Shown one piece after another: positions 15,846 through 23,737 of a stretch of 59,204 nt of DNA. Position 1 is the stretch's first letter. Each line of letters begins with the position of its first letter. A model generated the notes under the pieces. That model did no database searches. It was not told the origin of the DNA and was given only the letters and a program-made list of their open reading frames with translations. This DNA comes from Devosia epidermidihirudinis (lineage in GTDB: Bacteria; Pseudomonadota; Alphaproteobacteria; Rhizobiales; Devosiaceae), in NCBI RefSeq assembly GCF_000971295.1, contig NZ_LANJ01000021.1, forward strand, positions 1 through 59,204, read 5' to 3'. A program made the position numbers and the translations under genes.

Positions 15846-16400
15846 ATGTCGGCTGAACCGACTACCTTCAAGCGTGAAATGCTGTCCACTTTGCCGAGCC
15901 TGCGCGCTTTCGCGGTCTCGCTGACAGGCAAGCACGACAAGGCCGACGATCTGGTGCAGGACACTGTGATGAAGGCCTGGGCCAAGCAGTCCAGCTTCGA
16001 AATGGGCACCAATATCAAGGCCTGGCTGTTCACCATTCTGCGCAACGAATTTTACAGCCAGATGCGCAAGCGTGGCCGGGAGGTGCAGGATAGCGATGGC
16101 ACCTTTACCGAGCGCCTGTCTGTGCATCCCTCGCAATATGGCGCGATGGACATGCAGGACTTCAAGAAGGCCCTTGGGCAGCTGCCCGACGATCAGCGCG
16201 AAGCTGTGATCCTGATTGGTGCCTCGGGCTTCTCCTACGAGGAAGCCGCAGAGATCTGCGATTGCGCAGTGGGCACTATGAAGAGCCGTGTGAGCCGCGC
16301 ACGCACCCGCCTGCAGGATATCCTCAAGATTTCCGGCGAAGCCGATTATGGTCCGGACGCTGTCTCGACCCAGGTGACGACGAGCAACCACTCGTTCTGA
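15846..16400 (+). CDS. ecfG: General stress sigma factor EcfG (ECF15 group)
   Basis: A 184-residue ECF sigma factor. It has region 2 with LRAFAVSLTGKHDKADDLVQ, DTVMKAWAKQSSFEMGTNIK and WLFTILRNEFYSQMRK, then region 4 with LGQLPDDQREAVILIGASGF, SYEEAAEICDCAVGTMKSRV and SRARTRLQ. It recognises GGAAC-N16/17-CGTT promoters, several of which lie in this window. GGGAGGAA, located inside the end of nepR, is the ribosome site for ATG 15846. The frame is open further upstream, but that part overlaps nepR in another frame and is not coding. A terminator follows. Confidence 0.97.
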   Translation: MSAEPTTFKREMLSTLPSLRAFAVSLTGKHDKADDLVQDTVMKAWAKQSSFEMGTNIKAWLFTILRNEFYSQMRKRGREVQDSDGTFTERLSVHPSQYGAMDMQDFKKALGQLPDDQREAVILIGASGFSYEEAAEICDCAVGTMKSRVSRARTRLQDILKISGEADYGPDAVSTQVTTSNHSF

Positions 16401-16424
16401 TCCATGAAACAATTTCTGAATGAG

Positions 16425-16457
16425 CGGCGGCTGCCTGAATGGGCAGTCGCCGTTTTT
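16425..16457 (+). terminator. Terminator of nepR-ecfG
   Basis: CGGCGGCTGCC (16425-16435) pairs with GGGCAGTCGCCG (16441-16452) through 11 positions including one G-T pair, followed by TTTTTG. It lies just after the ecfG stop. Confidence 0.8.
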
Positions 16458-16506
16458 GTTGGCGGCTGTTTTTTGCATTCGCGCGGCGTCTTTTAGCGCA
16501 TCTGCC

Positions 16507-16531
16507 GGAACATGTTCGCGCGCCAGCCGTT
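16507..16531 (+). promoter_or_regulatory. EcfG-type promoter for the CHASE3 kinase
   Basis: GGAAC (16507-16511), 16 bases, then CGTT (16528-16531), a full match to the stress promoter consensus. The kinase start is about 115 bases downstream. Bases 16458-16647 hold no other feature I can support. Confidence 0.8.
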
Positions 16532-16647
16532 AGCAGGGCGGCTGCCGTTGTGGCAGTCTCAAATCGGCCATGGCCGGACATTAGATTGATCGCGGGGAGC
16601 AACATACTGGCTGCTCGTTGTAAGAAGCCACGGATATTGCGCGCCAG

Positions 16648-18042
16648 ATGACGAGCGAAAAACTAGAGGTTGCGCCGATCCGACTGATCCGAAGACGCCT
16701 CGCCGTTCTGGTGTCGCTATTGCTTGTGGTCTTCGCCGCCGGGGCCGCTTTGGTGCTGGTGCGCAGCATCGACAAGCAGGTGGACGATGTGTTGCACACC
16801 TATGATGTGCGCAACAAGGCGCGTGAACTGACCATCGCCCTGACCGAGGCCGAAAGCAGCCAGCGCGGCTACATGCTGACGCGCGACCCGAGCTATCTCG
16901 AACCCTATCGCGCAGCCGCCGATACTATCGGTGCGCGGACGCAGGCTCTGATCGCCGCAACGGAAGATGACGGGGTGCAGGCCGAGCGGGTGCACAGCAT
17001 TGTTGGCGAGATCAACACCAAGGTCGCCGAAATGGCGCGGACGGTTGAGCTTGTCGCGTCGGAACGCGATCAGGAAGCGCAGAACCTAGTGCAGACCGGG
17101 ATGGGGGCGCGGCTGATGGACAGCGTACGGCAGACGCTGGGCATGTTCATTGCCGACGAAGACCAGAAGCTGCTGGAGCGCAATGCGGGGATCGACACCT
17201 ATCGGCGTCTGCTGGTGGGAATGATCATCCTGGCCCTGGCTGGTGCGGTGGTGCTGGCTTATGTGCTGCTCATCCGCACCCAAAGGCGGCTGACGTCGCT
17301 CTGGGAAAGTCAGGATCAGCTGCGCAGTGCCAATGAAATCCTCGAAGAGCATGTCCGCAGCCGCACTGTGGCGCTGGAGGAGGCGCGGGCGCATGCAGAG
17401 CGAGAGCGGCGGCGCGTGGAAGCGCTGTTGCAGGATACCAATCACCGGATCGGCAATTCGCTGGCCACCGTATCGTCCTTGCTGGGCTTGCAGTTGCTGC
17501 GCAGCAAATCCGACGAGGTTCGGGATGCGCTCGATGCGGCGCGCGCCCGGGTGCACGCCATTGCCTCGGCCCATCGCCGCCTGCGCCTGGGCGATGATCT
17601 TGAAACGGCCAGTGCGGACGAGTTCTTGGGCGCTGTGCTGGACGACATTGGCCTGTCGGCAAAAGGCGAGCGCGCGGTGACGGTTGTGGGCGAGATCGAG
17701 CCCATTGTGATTGGCGCGCGCGATGCGACGACAATCGGCATTCTGGTGGGCGAACTGGTCACCAATGCGCTCAAGCATGGCTTTCCCAATGACCGGAAGG
17801 GCGTCATCACTGTCAGTTTCCTGAACAAGGACGGGGTGCCGACGCTGATCGTAGCCGACGATGGGATCGGCATGGCCGATCATGCGTCGCCGGGCGAGAG
17901 CGGGCTCGGCACGGTGATCGTCAAGCAACTGGCTACACAGTTTGGCGGCGTGCCTCACTATTCCGGGCGCGCCGAAGGAGGGCTGGTGGTCACCGTTCCC
18001 TTGCCCGGCATTGACGGCGCCAGCCATTCCCATAGCATCTGA
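16648..18042 (+). CDS. CHASE3-HWE/HisKA_2 sensor histidine kinase (PhyK-like)
   Basis: A 464-residue membrane kinase. Helix 1 (about 17-38) and helix 2 (about 190-210) flank a periplasmic CHASE3 domain with the family core ESSQRGYMLTRDPSYLEPY. A coiled coil (about 225-260) leads to H266 in DTNHRIGNSLATVSSLLGLQ, the HisKA_2 phosphorylation site. The ATPase domain has ELVTNALKHGFP as the N-box and DDGIGM. Kinases of this class next to ecfG phosphorylate PhyR in many alphaproteobacteria, so PhyK is a fair guess but not proven. The gene is preceded by an EcfG-type promoter, giving positive feedback. The lipid kinase follows 25 bases later. Confidence 0.9.
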   Translation: MTSEKLEVAPIRLIRRRLAVLVSLLLVVFAAGAALVLVRSIDKQVDDVLHTYDVRNKARELTIALTEAESSQRGYMLTRDPSYLEPYRAAADTIGARTQALIAATEDDGVQAERVHSIVGEINTKVAEMARTVELVASERDQEAQNLVQTGMGARLMDSVRQTLGMFIADEDQKLLERNAGIDTYRRLLVGMIILALAGAVVLAYVLLIRTQRRLTSLWESQDQLRSANEILEEHVRSRTVALEEARAHAERERRRVEALLQDTNHRIGNSLATVSSLLGLQLLRSKSDEVRDALDAARARVHAIASAHRRLRLGDDLETASADEFLGAVLDDIGLSAKGERAVTVVGEIEPIVIGARDATTIGILVGELVTNALKHGFPNDRKGVITVSFLNKDGVPTLIVADDGIGMADHASPGESGLGTVIVKQLATQFGGVPHYSGRAEGGLVVTVPLPGIDGASHSHSI

Positions 18043-18067
18043 TCAACGGGCAGAACGGAGCTCTTCT

Positions 18068-18985
18068 ATGCGCATAATTGCCGTTCTGAACCGAGATGGC
18101 GGCACGTTGCGAACCATGGACCTCGACGCCTTCTGTGAGGAGGCAAAGGCGATTTTTGCCAGCCATGGCCATGAGTTGGAGTGCCGGGTGGTCAGCGGCA
18201 AGAAGGTTGAAGCCACACTGCGCGCGGCGACGGAAACCGCTGGCGTGGATGCCATATTGGCAGGCGGTGGCGACGGCACGATTTCGACAGCTGCCGGGAT
18301 CGCCTTCGCCTCAGGCATGCCGCTTGGCGTGTTGCCTGCCGGGACGATGAACCTGTTCGCCAGGGCTCTTAAAATCCCGCTAGGACTCAATGAGGCGCTG
18401 CAAGCCATTGCGGCTGGCGACGTTGGTGCGGTGGATATTGCCACGGCCAATGACCGCCCGTTTGTGCACCAGTTCGGCGTCGGCATTCATGCGCGGCTGG
18501 TGCGTATTCGCGAGAGCATGACCTATCGCAGTCGCATCGGGAAAATGCTGGCGAGCCTGAAATCTATTGCAGCCGCAGCCTTGCGGCCACCTGAGTTTGA
18601 CGCGGAGCTGCACACCAAGTCCGGGGTTGAGCGCCGCCGGGTGTCCGGGATTGCGGTGTCGAACAATCCGCTGGGGGACGGGCATATTCCACATGCTGAT
18701 AGTCTCGACCGTGGCTTGCTTGGTGTTTACGTCGCGGCCCCGGTGACGACGCCCGAACTGCTACGGCTGGCGTTCAGCGTTTTGCGCGGGAGTTGGCGCG
18801 AGAGCCCGATGGTGTCGGAAAACGAGGTGGCCAATGTCACCCTGAGTTTCCCCAAGGCCAAAAGAGGCGCTCGGGCGGTGGTGGATGGGGAGCTGATCCG
18901 CCTTCAACGCAGCGTGACGCTTAAGGTGCACCCAGGCGCGCTGCGGGTTTTGTTGCCTAAATCAGCGGTTTCCGAAGAAATGTGA
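18068..18985 (+). CDS. Diacylglycerol kinase family lipid kinase
   Basis: A 305-residue member of the DAGK catalytic (YegS/DgkB/BmrU) family. It has the nucleotide motif GGGDGTISTAAG near residue 66, then GVLPAGTMNLFARAL and, late, VVDGELI. It phosphorylates a lipid such as diacylglycerol or a related lipid headgroup using ATP at the inner face of the membrane. ATG 18068 is chosen because of GGAG about 9 bases upstream; the frame is open into the kinase gene but that is not coding. It follows the CHASE3 kinase by 25 bases, likely on one transcript, which would make it stress-induced. There is no transmembrane segment. Confidence 0.9.
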   Translation: MRIIAVLNRDGGTLRTMDLDAFCEEAKAIFASHGHELECRVVSGKKVEATLRAATETAGVDAILAGGGDGTISTAAGIAFASGMPLGVLPAGTMNLFARALKIPLGLNEALQAIAAGDVGAVDIATANDRPFVHQFGVGIHARLVRIRESMTYRSRIGKMLASLKSIAAAALRPPEFDAELHTKSGVERRRVSGIAVSNNPLGDGHIPHADSLDRGLLGVYVAAPVTTPELLRLAFSVLRGSWRESPMVSENEVANVTLSFPKAKRGARAVVDGELIRLQRSVTLKVHPGALRVLLPKSAVSEEM

Positions 18986-19003
18986 TTTTTCTCAATTTTC
19001 TTT

Positions 19004-19028
19004 GGAACTAATTATCCGCTGCCCCGTT
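19004..19028 (+). promoter_or_regulatory. EcfG-type promoter for the GAF-PAS kinase
   Basis: GGAAC (19004-19008), 16 bases, then CGTT (19025-19028). The -10 element overlaps the TTG at 19028, so that codon cannot be the start for a transcript made here. This helps place the start at GTG 19085. Confidence 0.82.
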
Positions 19029-19084
19029 TGGACCCTTTGGTGAAAGCCATCGCCGGTTCTGCGATAGTAGCGTCAGGTCGAAAA

Positions 19085-20602
19085 GTGAAAGAAAACAAGC
19101 GTCCCCTTCCGGAGTATGTCCGTAAGGTCGTGGATGATCCAGCGCGTCTCGACGCGCTTTCTGCGCTTGGCGTGATGGACAGCGAGCCTGATGGCGATTT
19201 TGAGCGGCTGTGCCGCACGGTAGCGCGCATTTTCCGCGCCGATATCGCGCTCATCAGCCTCGTCGACCAGGAGCGCCAGTGGTTCAGCGCCTGCATGGGT
19301 GTGGGAGCGCTGATGGAGTCGCGCACCGATACCTCTTTTTGCGCCTATGCGTTGGCTGAGGACAGCAACAGCATGGTTGTGCTCGATGCGCTGGCAGATG
19401 ACCGCTTCAAGGATAATCCGCTTGTTGCCGGCGCGCCCGGTATCCGGTTTTACGCAGGATCGCCTATCATTGTGGCCGGGCAGAAGGTTGGTTCGGTCTG
19501 CGTGATGGGGCTGACGCCCCGGGATCGTGTGGACCCTGACGACCTGTTGCAGCTTGAGGATCTGGCTGGGGTCGCCTCCACCATGTTTTCGCTCAAGGAC
19601 GAAGCCCGCGTTCGGGCGCGCACGGCGGCGGCGCTGGTGCGCGAAGAGTGGCGGCATGCGCTTACGCTGGAAGCCGGGAAGGTGGGCAGCTGGGTCTGGG
19701 ATATCCAGTCGGGCGAGGTGGTGTGCAATGACACGCTGCGCGCCATGTGCTCCCTGCCAGACGTCGGCACGATCACCACCGAACATATTCTGGCCGCGAC
19801 CCACCCGAGTGACGCGCAGGCGGTGCATTCGGGCCTGCGCGCCAGCATTGTCGAAGGCGTGGATTTCAATTCCGAGGCGCGGGTTGCTGCCTCGGGCCGC
19901 TGGCTCACCATCCGGGGCCGCGTCTATCAACGCGATACAGACGGGCGCGCGCTGGTGATGATGGGCGTGTGCATCGATGTGTCCGAAAGCAAGCAAAGCG
20001 CCGAACATACGCGCCTGCTGCTGCGTGAGCTCAATCACCGGGTGAAGAATACACTGGCGATGATCCAGTCCGTGGCGCGCCAGACGATCCGGCAAAACCC
20101 AGACCCAAACGACTTCATCGAGGCTTTCTCGGGCCGGCTGCGCACAATTTCTGAGGCGCATGTTCTCCTAGCCGATCGCGACTGGTCGGGCGTGCCGCTG
20201 CATGACGTGGTTGCGTCGCAGCTGGGCCCCAATTTCATGGTCAATCCTGACCGCGTCGAGGTGCGGGGCGATGACATGATGCTGCCCGCCGATCATGCAC
20301 TGGGGCTGGGGCTGATCCTGCATGAGCTGACCACTAATGCGCATCGCCATGGTGCCTGGTCGGACGCGACGGGTGTGGTGAGCATCGAATGGGATGTTGC
20401 CGCCAAGCCGGTGCGTGGCCTGAAACTGAAGTGGCGTGAGCATGGCGGCCCCGCCGTCGAGCATCCGCAGGAATATGGATTGGGCGCAAAGCTCATCGAG
20501 CGCAGTCTGGCCAAGGTGCTCGACAGCCGGGTCGAGCTCAACTTTCTGCCAGATGGTGTGGAAGCGGACGTCTGGTTGCCTTTGCCGCAAGCGGAACACT
20601 AG
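19085..20602 (+). CDS. GAF-PAS-HWE/HisKA_2 sensor histidine kinase
   Basis: A 505-residue soluble kinase. A GAF domain (about 25-165; ISLVDQERQWFSA, FCAYAL, FYAGSPI) is followed by a PAS domain (about 190-305). Then comes H318 in LRELNHRVKNTLAMIQSVAR, and an ATPase domain with ILHELTTNAHRHGAW and GLGAKLIERSL. This is the third HWE/HisKA_2 kinase around the stress locus. GTG 19085 has AGG about 7 bases before it, and a stress promoter covers the TTG at 19028, so the longer form is unlikely. It likely senses a cytosolic cue and either feeds or drains phosphate from PhyR. It is convergent with the holin-like gene. Confidence 0.88.
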   Translation: MKENKRPLPEYVRKVVDDPARLDALSALGVMDSEPDGDFERLCRTVARIFRADIALISLVDQERQWFSACMGVGALMESRTDTSFCAYALAEDSNSMVVLDALADDRFKDNPLVAGAPGIRFYAGSPIIVAGQKVGSVCVMGLTPRDRVDPDDLLQLEDLAGVASTMFSLKDEARVRARTAAALVREEWRHALTLEAGKVGSWVWDIQSGEVVCNDTLRAMCSLPDVGTITTEHILAATHPSDAQAVHSGLRASIVEGVDFNSEARVAASGRWLTIRGRVYQRDTDGRALVMMGVCIDVSESKQSAEHTRLLLRELNHRVKNTLAMIQSVARQTIRQNPDPNDFIEAFSGRLRTISEAHVLLADRDWSGVPLHDVVASQLGPNFMVNPDRVEVRGDDMMLPADHALGLGLILHELTTNAHRHGAWSDATGVVSIEWDVAAKPVRGLKLKWREHGGPAVEHPQEYGLGAKLIERSLAKVLDSRVELNFLPDGVEADVWLPLPQAEH

Positions 20603-20619
20603 GCTCCGCTCGCGACAGG

Positions 20620-21054
20620 TCAGTCGTCTTTGGCGTCAGAGTTGCGGACCAGGAGAAACGCTGCCACGGCAGCGGCCGGAAGACCCAGGCGACGCACTAA
20701 TGGTGACTTGAGCAGGACCGGCAAGGCCGTCAGCGCGGCTGTCGTGACAAAGGCCCCGGTCTCACTGGACCGACGCTTGGCAACGGCTTTGCGATGGCGT
20801 TCGCCTTCCCCGATTTTGGAACCCAGAAACACGGCAAGCGCCAGCACCACAAAACCGCCACCAAAAATCAGCGCCGAATAGATCGGACCAACGACGGTTG
20901 TCAGGGCAAAAAAGCCCGCCGCCAATAGAAAGGCCACGCCAATCGCCGCGAAGACCGCCACGATTGCGTTGACGATAATCGTGCGCTTCAGCCGATCGGT
21001 CACTGCCTCGACTTCGATGCCCAAAAGGGCTGCGACGGACGAAAGCAAATTCAT
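20620..21054 (-). CDS. Holin-like small membrane protein (phage holin superfamily III type)
   Basis: A 144-residue protein with two long hydrophobic segments (about 28-55 and 60-82), a basic stretch (RHRKAVAKRRSSE) and a further weak segment. It matches the 'phage holin family' proteins (PF07332 type) that are common on bacterial chromosomes and not part of a phage. It begins five bases after the DUF883 gene stop, so the two are one unit. The cluster of small envelope proteins it ends suggests a role in stress physiology of the envelope. The biochemical function is unknown. Confidence 0.75.
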   Translation of the reverse strand: MNLLSSVAALLGIEVEAVTDRLKRTIIVNAIVAVFAAIGVAFLLAAGFFALTTVVGPIYSALIFGGGFVVLALAVFLGSKIGEGERHRKAVAKRRSSETGAFVTTAALTALPVLLKSPLVRRLGLPAAAVAAFLLVRNSDAKDD

Positions 21055-21059
21055 GGCGC

Positions 21060-21422
21060 TTAGCGCCGCGACAGCAGAGCGAGGATGAAGCCGATGCCGA
21101 TCGCGCTGGCGACGGCGGTCAATGGCTTTTCGCGGATCTTGTCCTTGAGCTGCTTTTCCAGCTCGCCGGCCTGGTCCTGAACTTCTTCGATGACGTTCTG
21201 GCCCTGGCGCTGCAGGTTTGCTGCCTCGCTCTTGGCGACGTTCTTGACTTCATCGACCTTGGCGCTGCTCAGCTTGGCCAGCGTGGATGCAATGCCCTTG
21301 AGGTCGGCCTGCAGCTGGGAGATCTGATCTTCAAGCTGCTGTTCCTTGGCGCGCGAACGAGCGCGCGATGCGCCGGAAGCAGCCTTCTGACGTGTTGGGG
21401 CAAGATCTGGGGTGGTAGCCAT
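21060..21422 (-). CDS. DUF883 (ElaB/YqjD-like) membrane-anchored protein
   Basis: A 120-residue protein with a basic, Ala-rich N-terminus and a long amphipathic coiled coil (about 25-95; QQLEDQISQLQADLKGIAST). A C-terminal membrane anchor follows, AVASAIGIGFILALLSRR. This is the DUF883/ElaB/YqjD layout; in E. coli such proteins tether ribosomes to the membrane in stationary phase. It is followed directly by the holin-like gene. A 13-base stem-loop lies in the leader upstream. Confidence 0.85.
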   Translation of the reverse strand: MATTPDLAPTRQKAASGASRARSRAKEQQLEDQISQLQADLKGIASTLAKLSSAKVDEVKNVAKSEAANLQRQGQNVIEEVQDQAGELEKQLKDKIREKPLTAVASAIGIGFILALLSRR

Positions 21423-21468
21423 TTGACGCTCCTTGACTAGAAATCACAAAGCCCCCGGAGGGAAAGGT

Positions 21469-21500
21469 CACCTCGGTACGCGGGGCGGCGTACCGAGGTG
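21469..21500 (-). other. Strong stem-loop upstream of the DUF883 gene
   Basis: CACCTCGGTACGC (21469-21481) and its exact complement (21488-21500) form a 13-base stem with a 6-base loop, between the DUF3309 stop and the DUF883 start. No T run follows, so an mRNA stability or processing element is more likely than a terminator. Confidence 0.65.
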
Positions 21501-21597
21501 ATGGGGCGGGCAAAGAGGGGGCGATCCTTACCCGCAGGGCGCTATCCAAATTCTTGGCTCCAGCAATGCTGGCTGCGCCCATTTTTTACTCTGGTGA

Positions 21598-21756
21598 CTA
21601 GATGCGTCCCATCAGTACGAGGATGAGGATCACAACCAGAACGACACCAAGAATGCCGGAGGGAAAATAGCCGAAGCCGCGCGAGTAACCCCAATTGGGC
21701 AATGCGCCGATCAGCAGTAAAATCAGAATGATGATGAGAATGGTGCCTAAAGTCAC
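21598..21756 (-). CDS. DUF3309 small membrane protein
   Basis: A 52-residue protein read from GTG 21756, with AGGAGA six to ten bases upstream. It starts MTLGTILIIILILLLIGALP, then a NWGYSRGFGYFPSG turn and a second helix GILGVVLVVILILVLMG. The two-helix pattern with the central P-N-W-G-Y and aromatic-Pro-Ser-Gly turn is that of DUF3309. Function is unknown; such genes are often stress-induced in rhizobia. It is part of a run of small membrane genes downstream of an EcfG-type promoter. Confidence 0.85.
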   Translation of the reverse strand: MTLGTILIIILILLLIGALPNWGYSRGFGYFPSGILGVVLVVILILVLMGRI

Positions 21757-21797
21757 TGTATTCTCCTAATAATGGAGGGTGGCGGCTCGCCAGCCGC

Positions 21798-21959
21798 TCA
21801 AAGGATGACCACCATCAGCACAACGGCCGTGGCCAGGATGAGCATGGCTGGTGCGAGAGCCTTGAGGACGTCGACATAATGGGTCTGGCCGTCATAGCCT
21901 TCGGCCCACATTGCGGAACGCGCGCCGTTCTCGATTGCCTTGAGTTCCTGGTGCGTCAT
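21798..21959 (-). CDS. Small single-helix membrane protein, unknown
   Basis: A 53-residue protein. It has a polar N-terminal half, MTHQELKAIENGARSAMWAE, then GYDGQTHYVDVLKA. One C-terminal membrane helix follows (APAMLILATAVVLMVVIL). GGAGGAAA lies just before the ATG. I do not recognise the family. An EcfG-type promoter (22042-22067) is placed about 85 bases upstream, making it the first gene of the small membrane protein series. Confidence 0.75.
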   Translation of the reverse strand: MTHQELKAIENGARSAMWAEGYDGQTHYVDVLKALAPAMLILATAVVLMVVIL

Positions 21960-22041
21960 GGTTTCCTCCACCACTGACGGCGCAAGTTCTTGCGCGGCGC
22001 CTGTTGTTGATCCTCATGCGCAGTGTTGCGCTTGCCCAAAC

Positions 22042-22067
22042 AACGGGCGCGGTTCAACTTTGGTTCC
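22042..22067 (-). promoter_or_regulatory. EcfG-type promoter for small membrane protein genes
   Basis: On the minus strand GGAAC (22067-22063), 17 bases, then CGTT (22045-22042). It would serve the 53-residue protein gene and possibly DUF3309, DUF883 and the holin-like gene downstream. Confidence 0.75.
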
Positions 22068-22145
22068 GTCGCCAATTCGACAAAATTTGATCGAGTGGAT
22101 TTGAGAATATCGCGGGAACGTGCCCGCTGGCTTGATCTTTGCCGA

Positions 22146-23735
22146 TCAGCCGATCATCGCGTCGATGGCCTGACGCTGGCGGATCATTTCGAGGAAGATT
22201 TTGTAATCCTTGTCGAACTGCGGCTGCGCTGCACTGTTGCAGGGCTTGGATGTCACCGGCTGATGCATGGCAGCACAGGCTGCGTCGAGACTTGGATAAA
22301 GTCCTGCGGCAGTGGCGGCCACCATGGCCATGCCCAGCAGGGTTGCGTCCTTGGCCGAGGTTTCGACCACCGTGCAGCCGGTTGCGTCGGCGTAGAGCTC
22401 CATCAGCAACGGGTTCTTGAGATGCCCGCCGGTGACATGCAGCGTGTCGATGGCATAGCCGCGCGTATTGAGCGTTTCGAGCACGTGGCGCACGCCCAGG
22501 GCAATGGATACGCAGGTGCGCCAATAGAGGGCGCAGAGGCTGTCGAAGTCACTGTCGAGTGTCAGTCCGGAAATGACGCCACGGGCGAAGGGATCGCCTA
22601 GCGGCGAGCGATTGCCATGGAAATCGGGGAGCACATGCAGGCGACCGGCAAGGGCCAGGCCATCGCGTTCCCGCAGCACCATGATGCGCTCGATGATGGC
22701 TGCATGGGTCTGCGCATTAGGTTCGCCGCCGGCGCCGTGCCAGCGAATGATATGATCGAGCAGGGCTCCGGTTGCCGATTGTCCGCCTTCGTTCAGCCAG
22801 ACACCCGGCAGCACGGCGCCGAAGTACGGCCCCCAAACGCCTGTGGTGGGGCGGGCTTCGGCGGACAGAGCCATAACGCAGCTGGAGGTGCCGGCGATGA
22901 GCGCCAGATGGCGGTCGATGGTGTCTACGTCGCTGGCGAAGGCGCCGAGGACGCCGAGGGCACCGGCATGGGCGTCGATCAGACCTGCGCCGACGCGACA
23001 GGCGGTGGTGAGGCCGAGTTCGGCAGCGGCCTGTTCGGTCAGCGGGCCAAGGTCGGTGCCAATGGGGCTGGCCTGTTCGGGCAGGGCGGCCTTTTCAATG
23101 AGATCGTCAAGGCCGACACGGGACAGAAAGTCAGCCTGCCAGCCCGATTGCAGGTGGCCGAGATAGGTCCACTTGCAGGTGAGTGTCGATTGGCTGCGCG
23201 CGAGCGAACCGGTGGCTTTCCATGAGAGGAAATCGGCCAGATCGAACATCATGGCGGCGCGGGACCAGCTTTGGGGCAGGTTGCGCTTGAGCCACATCAG
23301 CTTGGGCACTTCCATTTCCGGCGACATGACGCCGCCTGCATAATCGAGCACAAGGTGCCCGGTGCGGGTGCATTCATCGGCTTCGGCGAGGGCGCGGTGA
23401 TCCAGCCAGACAATGGTGTCCCAGCGGTCCTGCCCGGCAGTGGAGACGGTGACGGGAACTCCCTGCGCGTCGCGGACGACGAGCGAGCAGGTTGCGTCAA
23501 AACTCAGGCCGACAACGTCCTCAGGGCGTGCTCCGGCAAGGGCCATTGCCCCGCTGATAGCCTGGCAGACCGCAGCCCAGATCTGTTCGCTGTCGTGCTC
23601 GGCATAGTTCGCGTCTGACCGCTGCATGGCAATGGGATGTTCGGCTCTGCCGAGGAGCAGACCTTGTGGCGTCAAAACGCCTGCGCGCGCACTTCCCGTC
23701 CCCACATCCACTGCCACCAGGAGACTTTTAGTCAA
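22146..23735 (-). CDS. FGGY-family pentulose kinase (D-ribulokinase-like)
   Basis: A 529-residue sugar kinase with the two-domain FGGY fold. It has VAVDVGTGSARAGVL at the N-terminus, GLSFDATCSLVV near 78, the catalytic-Asp region around LIDAHAGALGV, and the C-terminal ATP site TLHVTGGHLKNPL. The FDATCSLV and DRWDTIVWLDHRA stretches fit the pentulose kinase branch (D-ribulose or D-xylulose) rather than glycerol or gluconate kinase. It starts two bases after the HAD gene stop and is the last gene of the polyol operon. It would phosphorylate the ketose made by the polyol dehydrogenase, pointing to a pentitol such as arabitol or ribitol as one substrate. Confidence 0.88.
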   Translation of the reverse strand: MTKSLLVAVDVGTGSARAGVLTPQGLLLGRAEHPIAMQRSDANYAEHDSEQIWAAVCQAISGAMALAGARPEDVVGLSFDATCSLVVRDAQGVPVTVSTAGQDRWDTIVWLDHRALAEADECTRTGHLVLDYAGGVMSPEMEVPKLMWLKRNLPQSWSRAAMMFDLADFLSWKATGSLARSQSTLTCKWTYLGHLQSGWQADFLSRVGLDDLIEKAALPEQASPIGTDLGPLTEQAAAELGLTTACRVGAGLIDAHAGALGVLGAFASDVDTIDRHLALIAGTSSCVMALSAEARPTTGVWGPYFGAVLPGVWLNEGGQSATGALLDHIIRWHGAGGEPNAQTHAAIIERIMVLRERDGLALAGRLHVLPDFHGNRSPLGDPFARGVISGLTLDSDFDSLCALYWRTCVSIALGVRHVLETLNTRGYAIDTLHVTGGHLKNPLLMELYADATGCTVVETSAKDATLLGMAMVAATAAGLYPSLDAACAAMHQPVTSKPCNSAAQPQFDKDYKIFLEMIRQRQAIDAMIG

Positions 23736-23737
23736 CG

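Noticed and set aside
20620..21054. Prophage remnant suggested by a holin-like protein
   Set aside because: No other phage gene nearby; such holin-family proteins are common on chromosomes and here sit in a stress gene cluster.
21469..21500. Rho-independent terminator
   Set aside because: The 13-base stem has no T tract on either strand, so it is kept only as a stem-loop.
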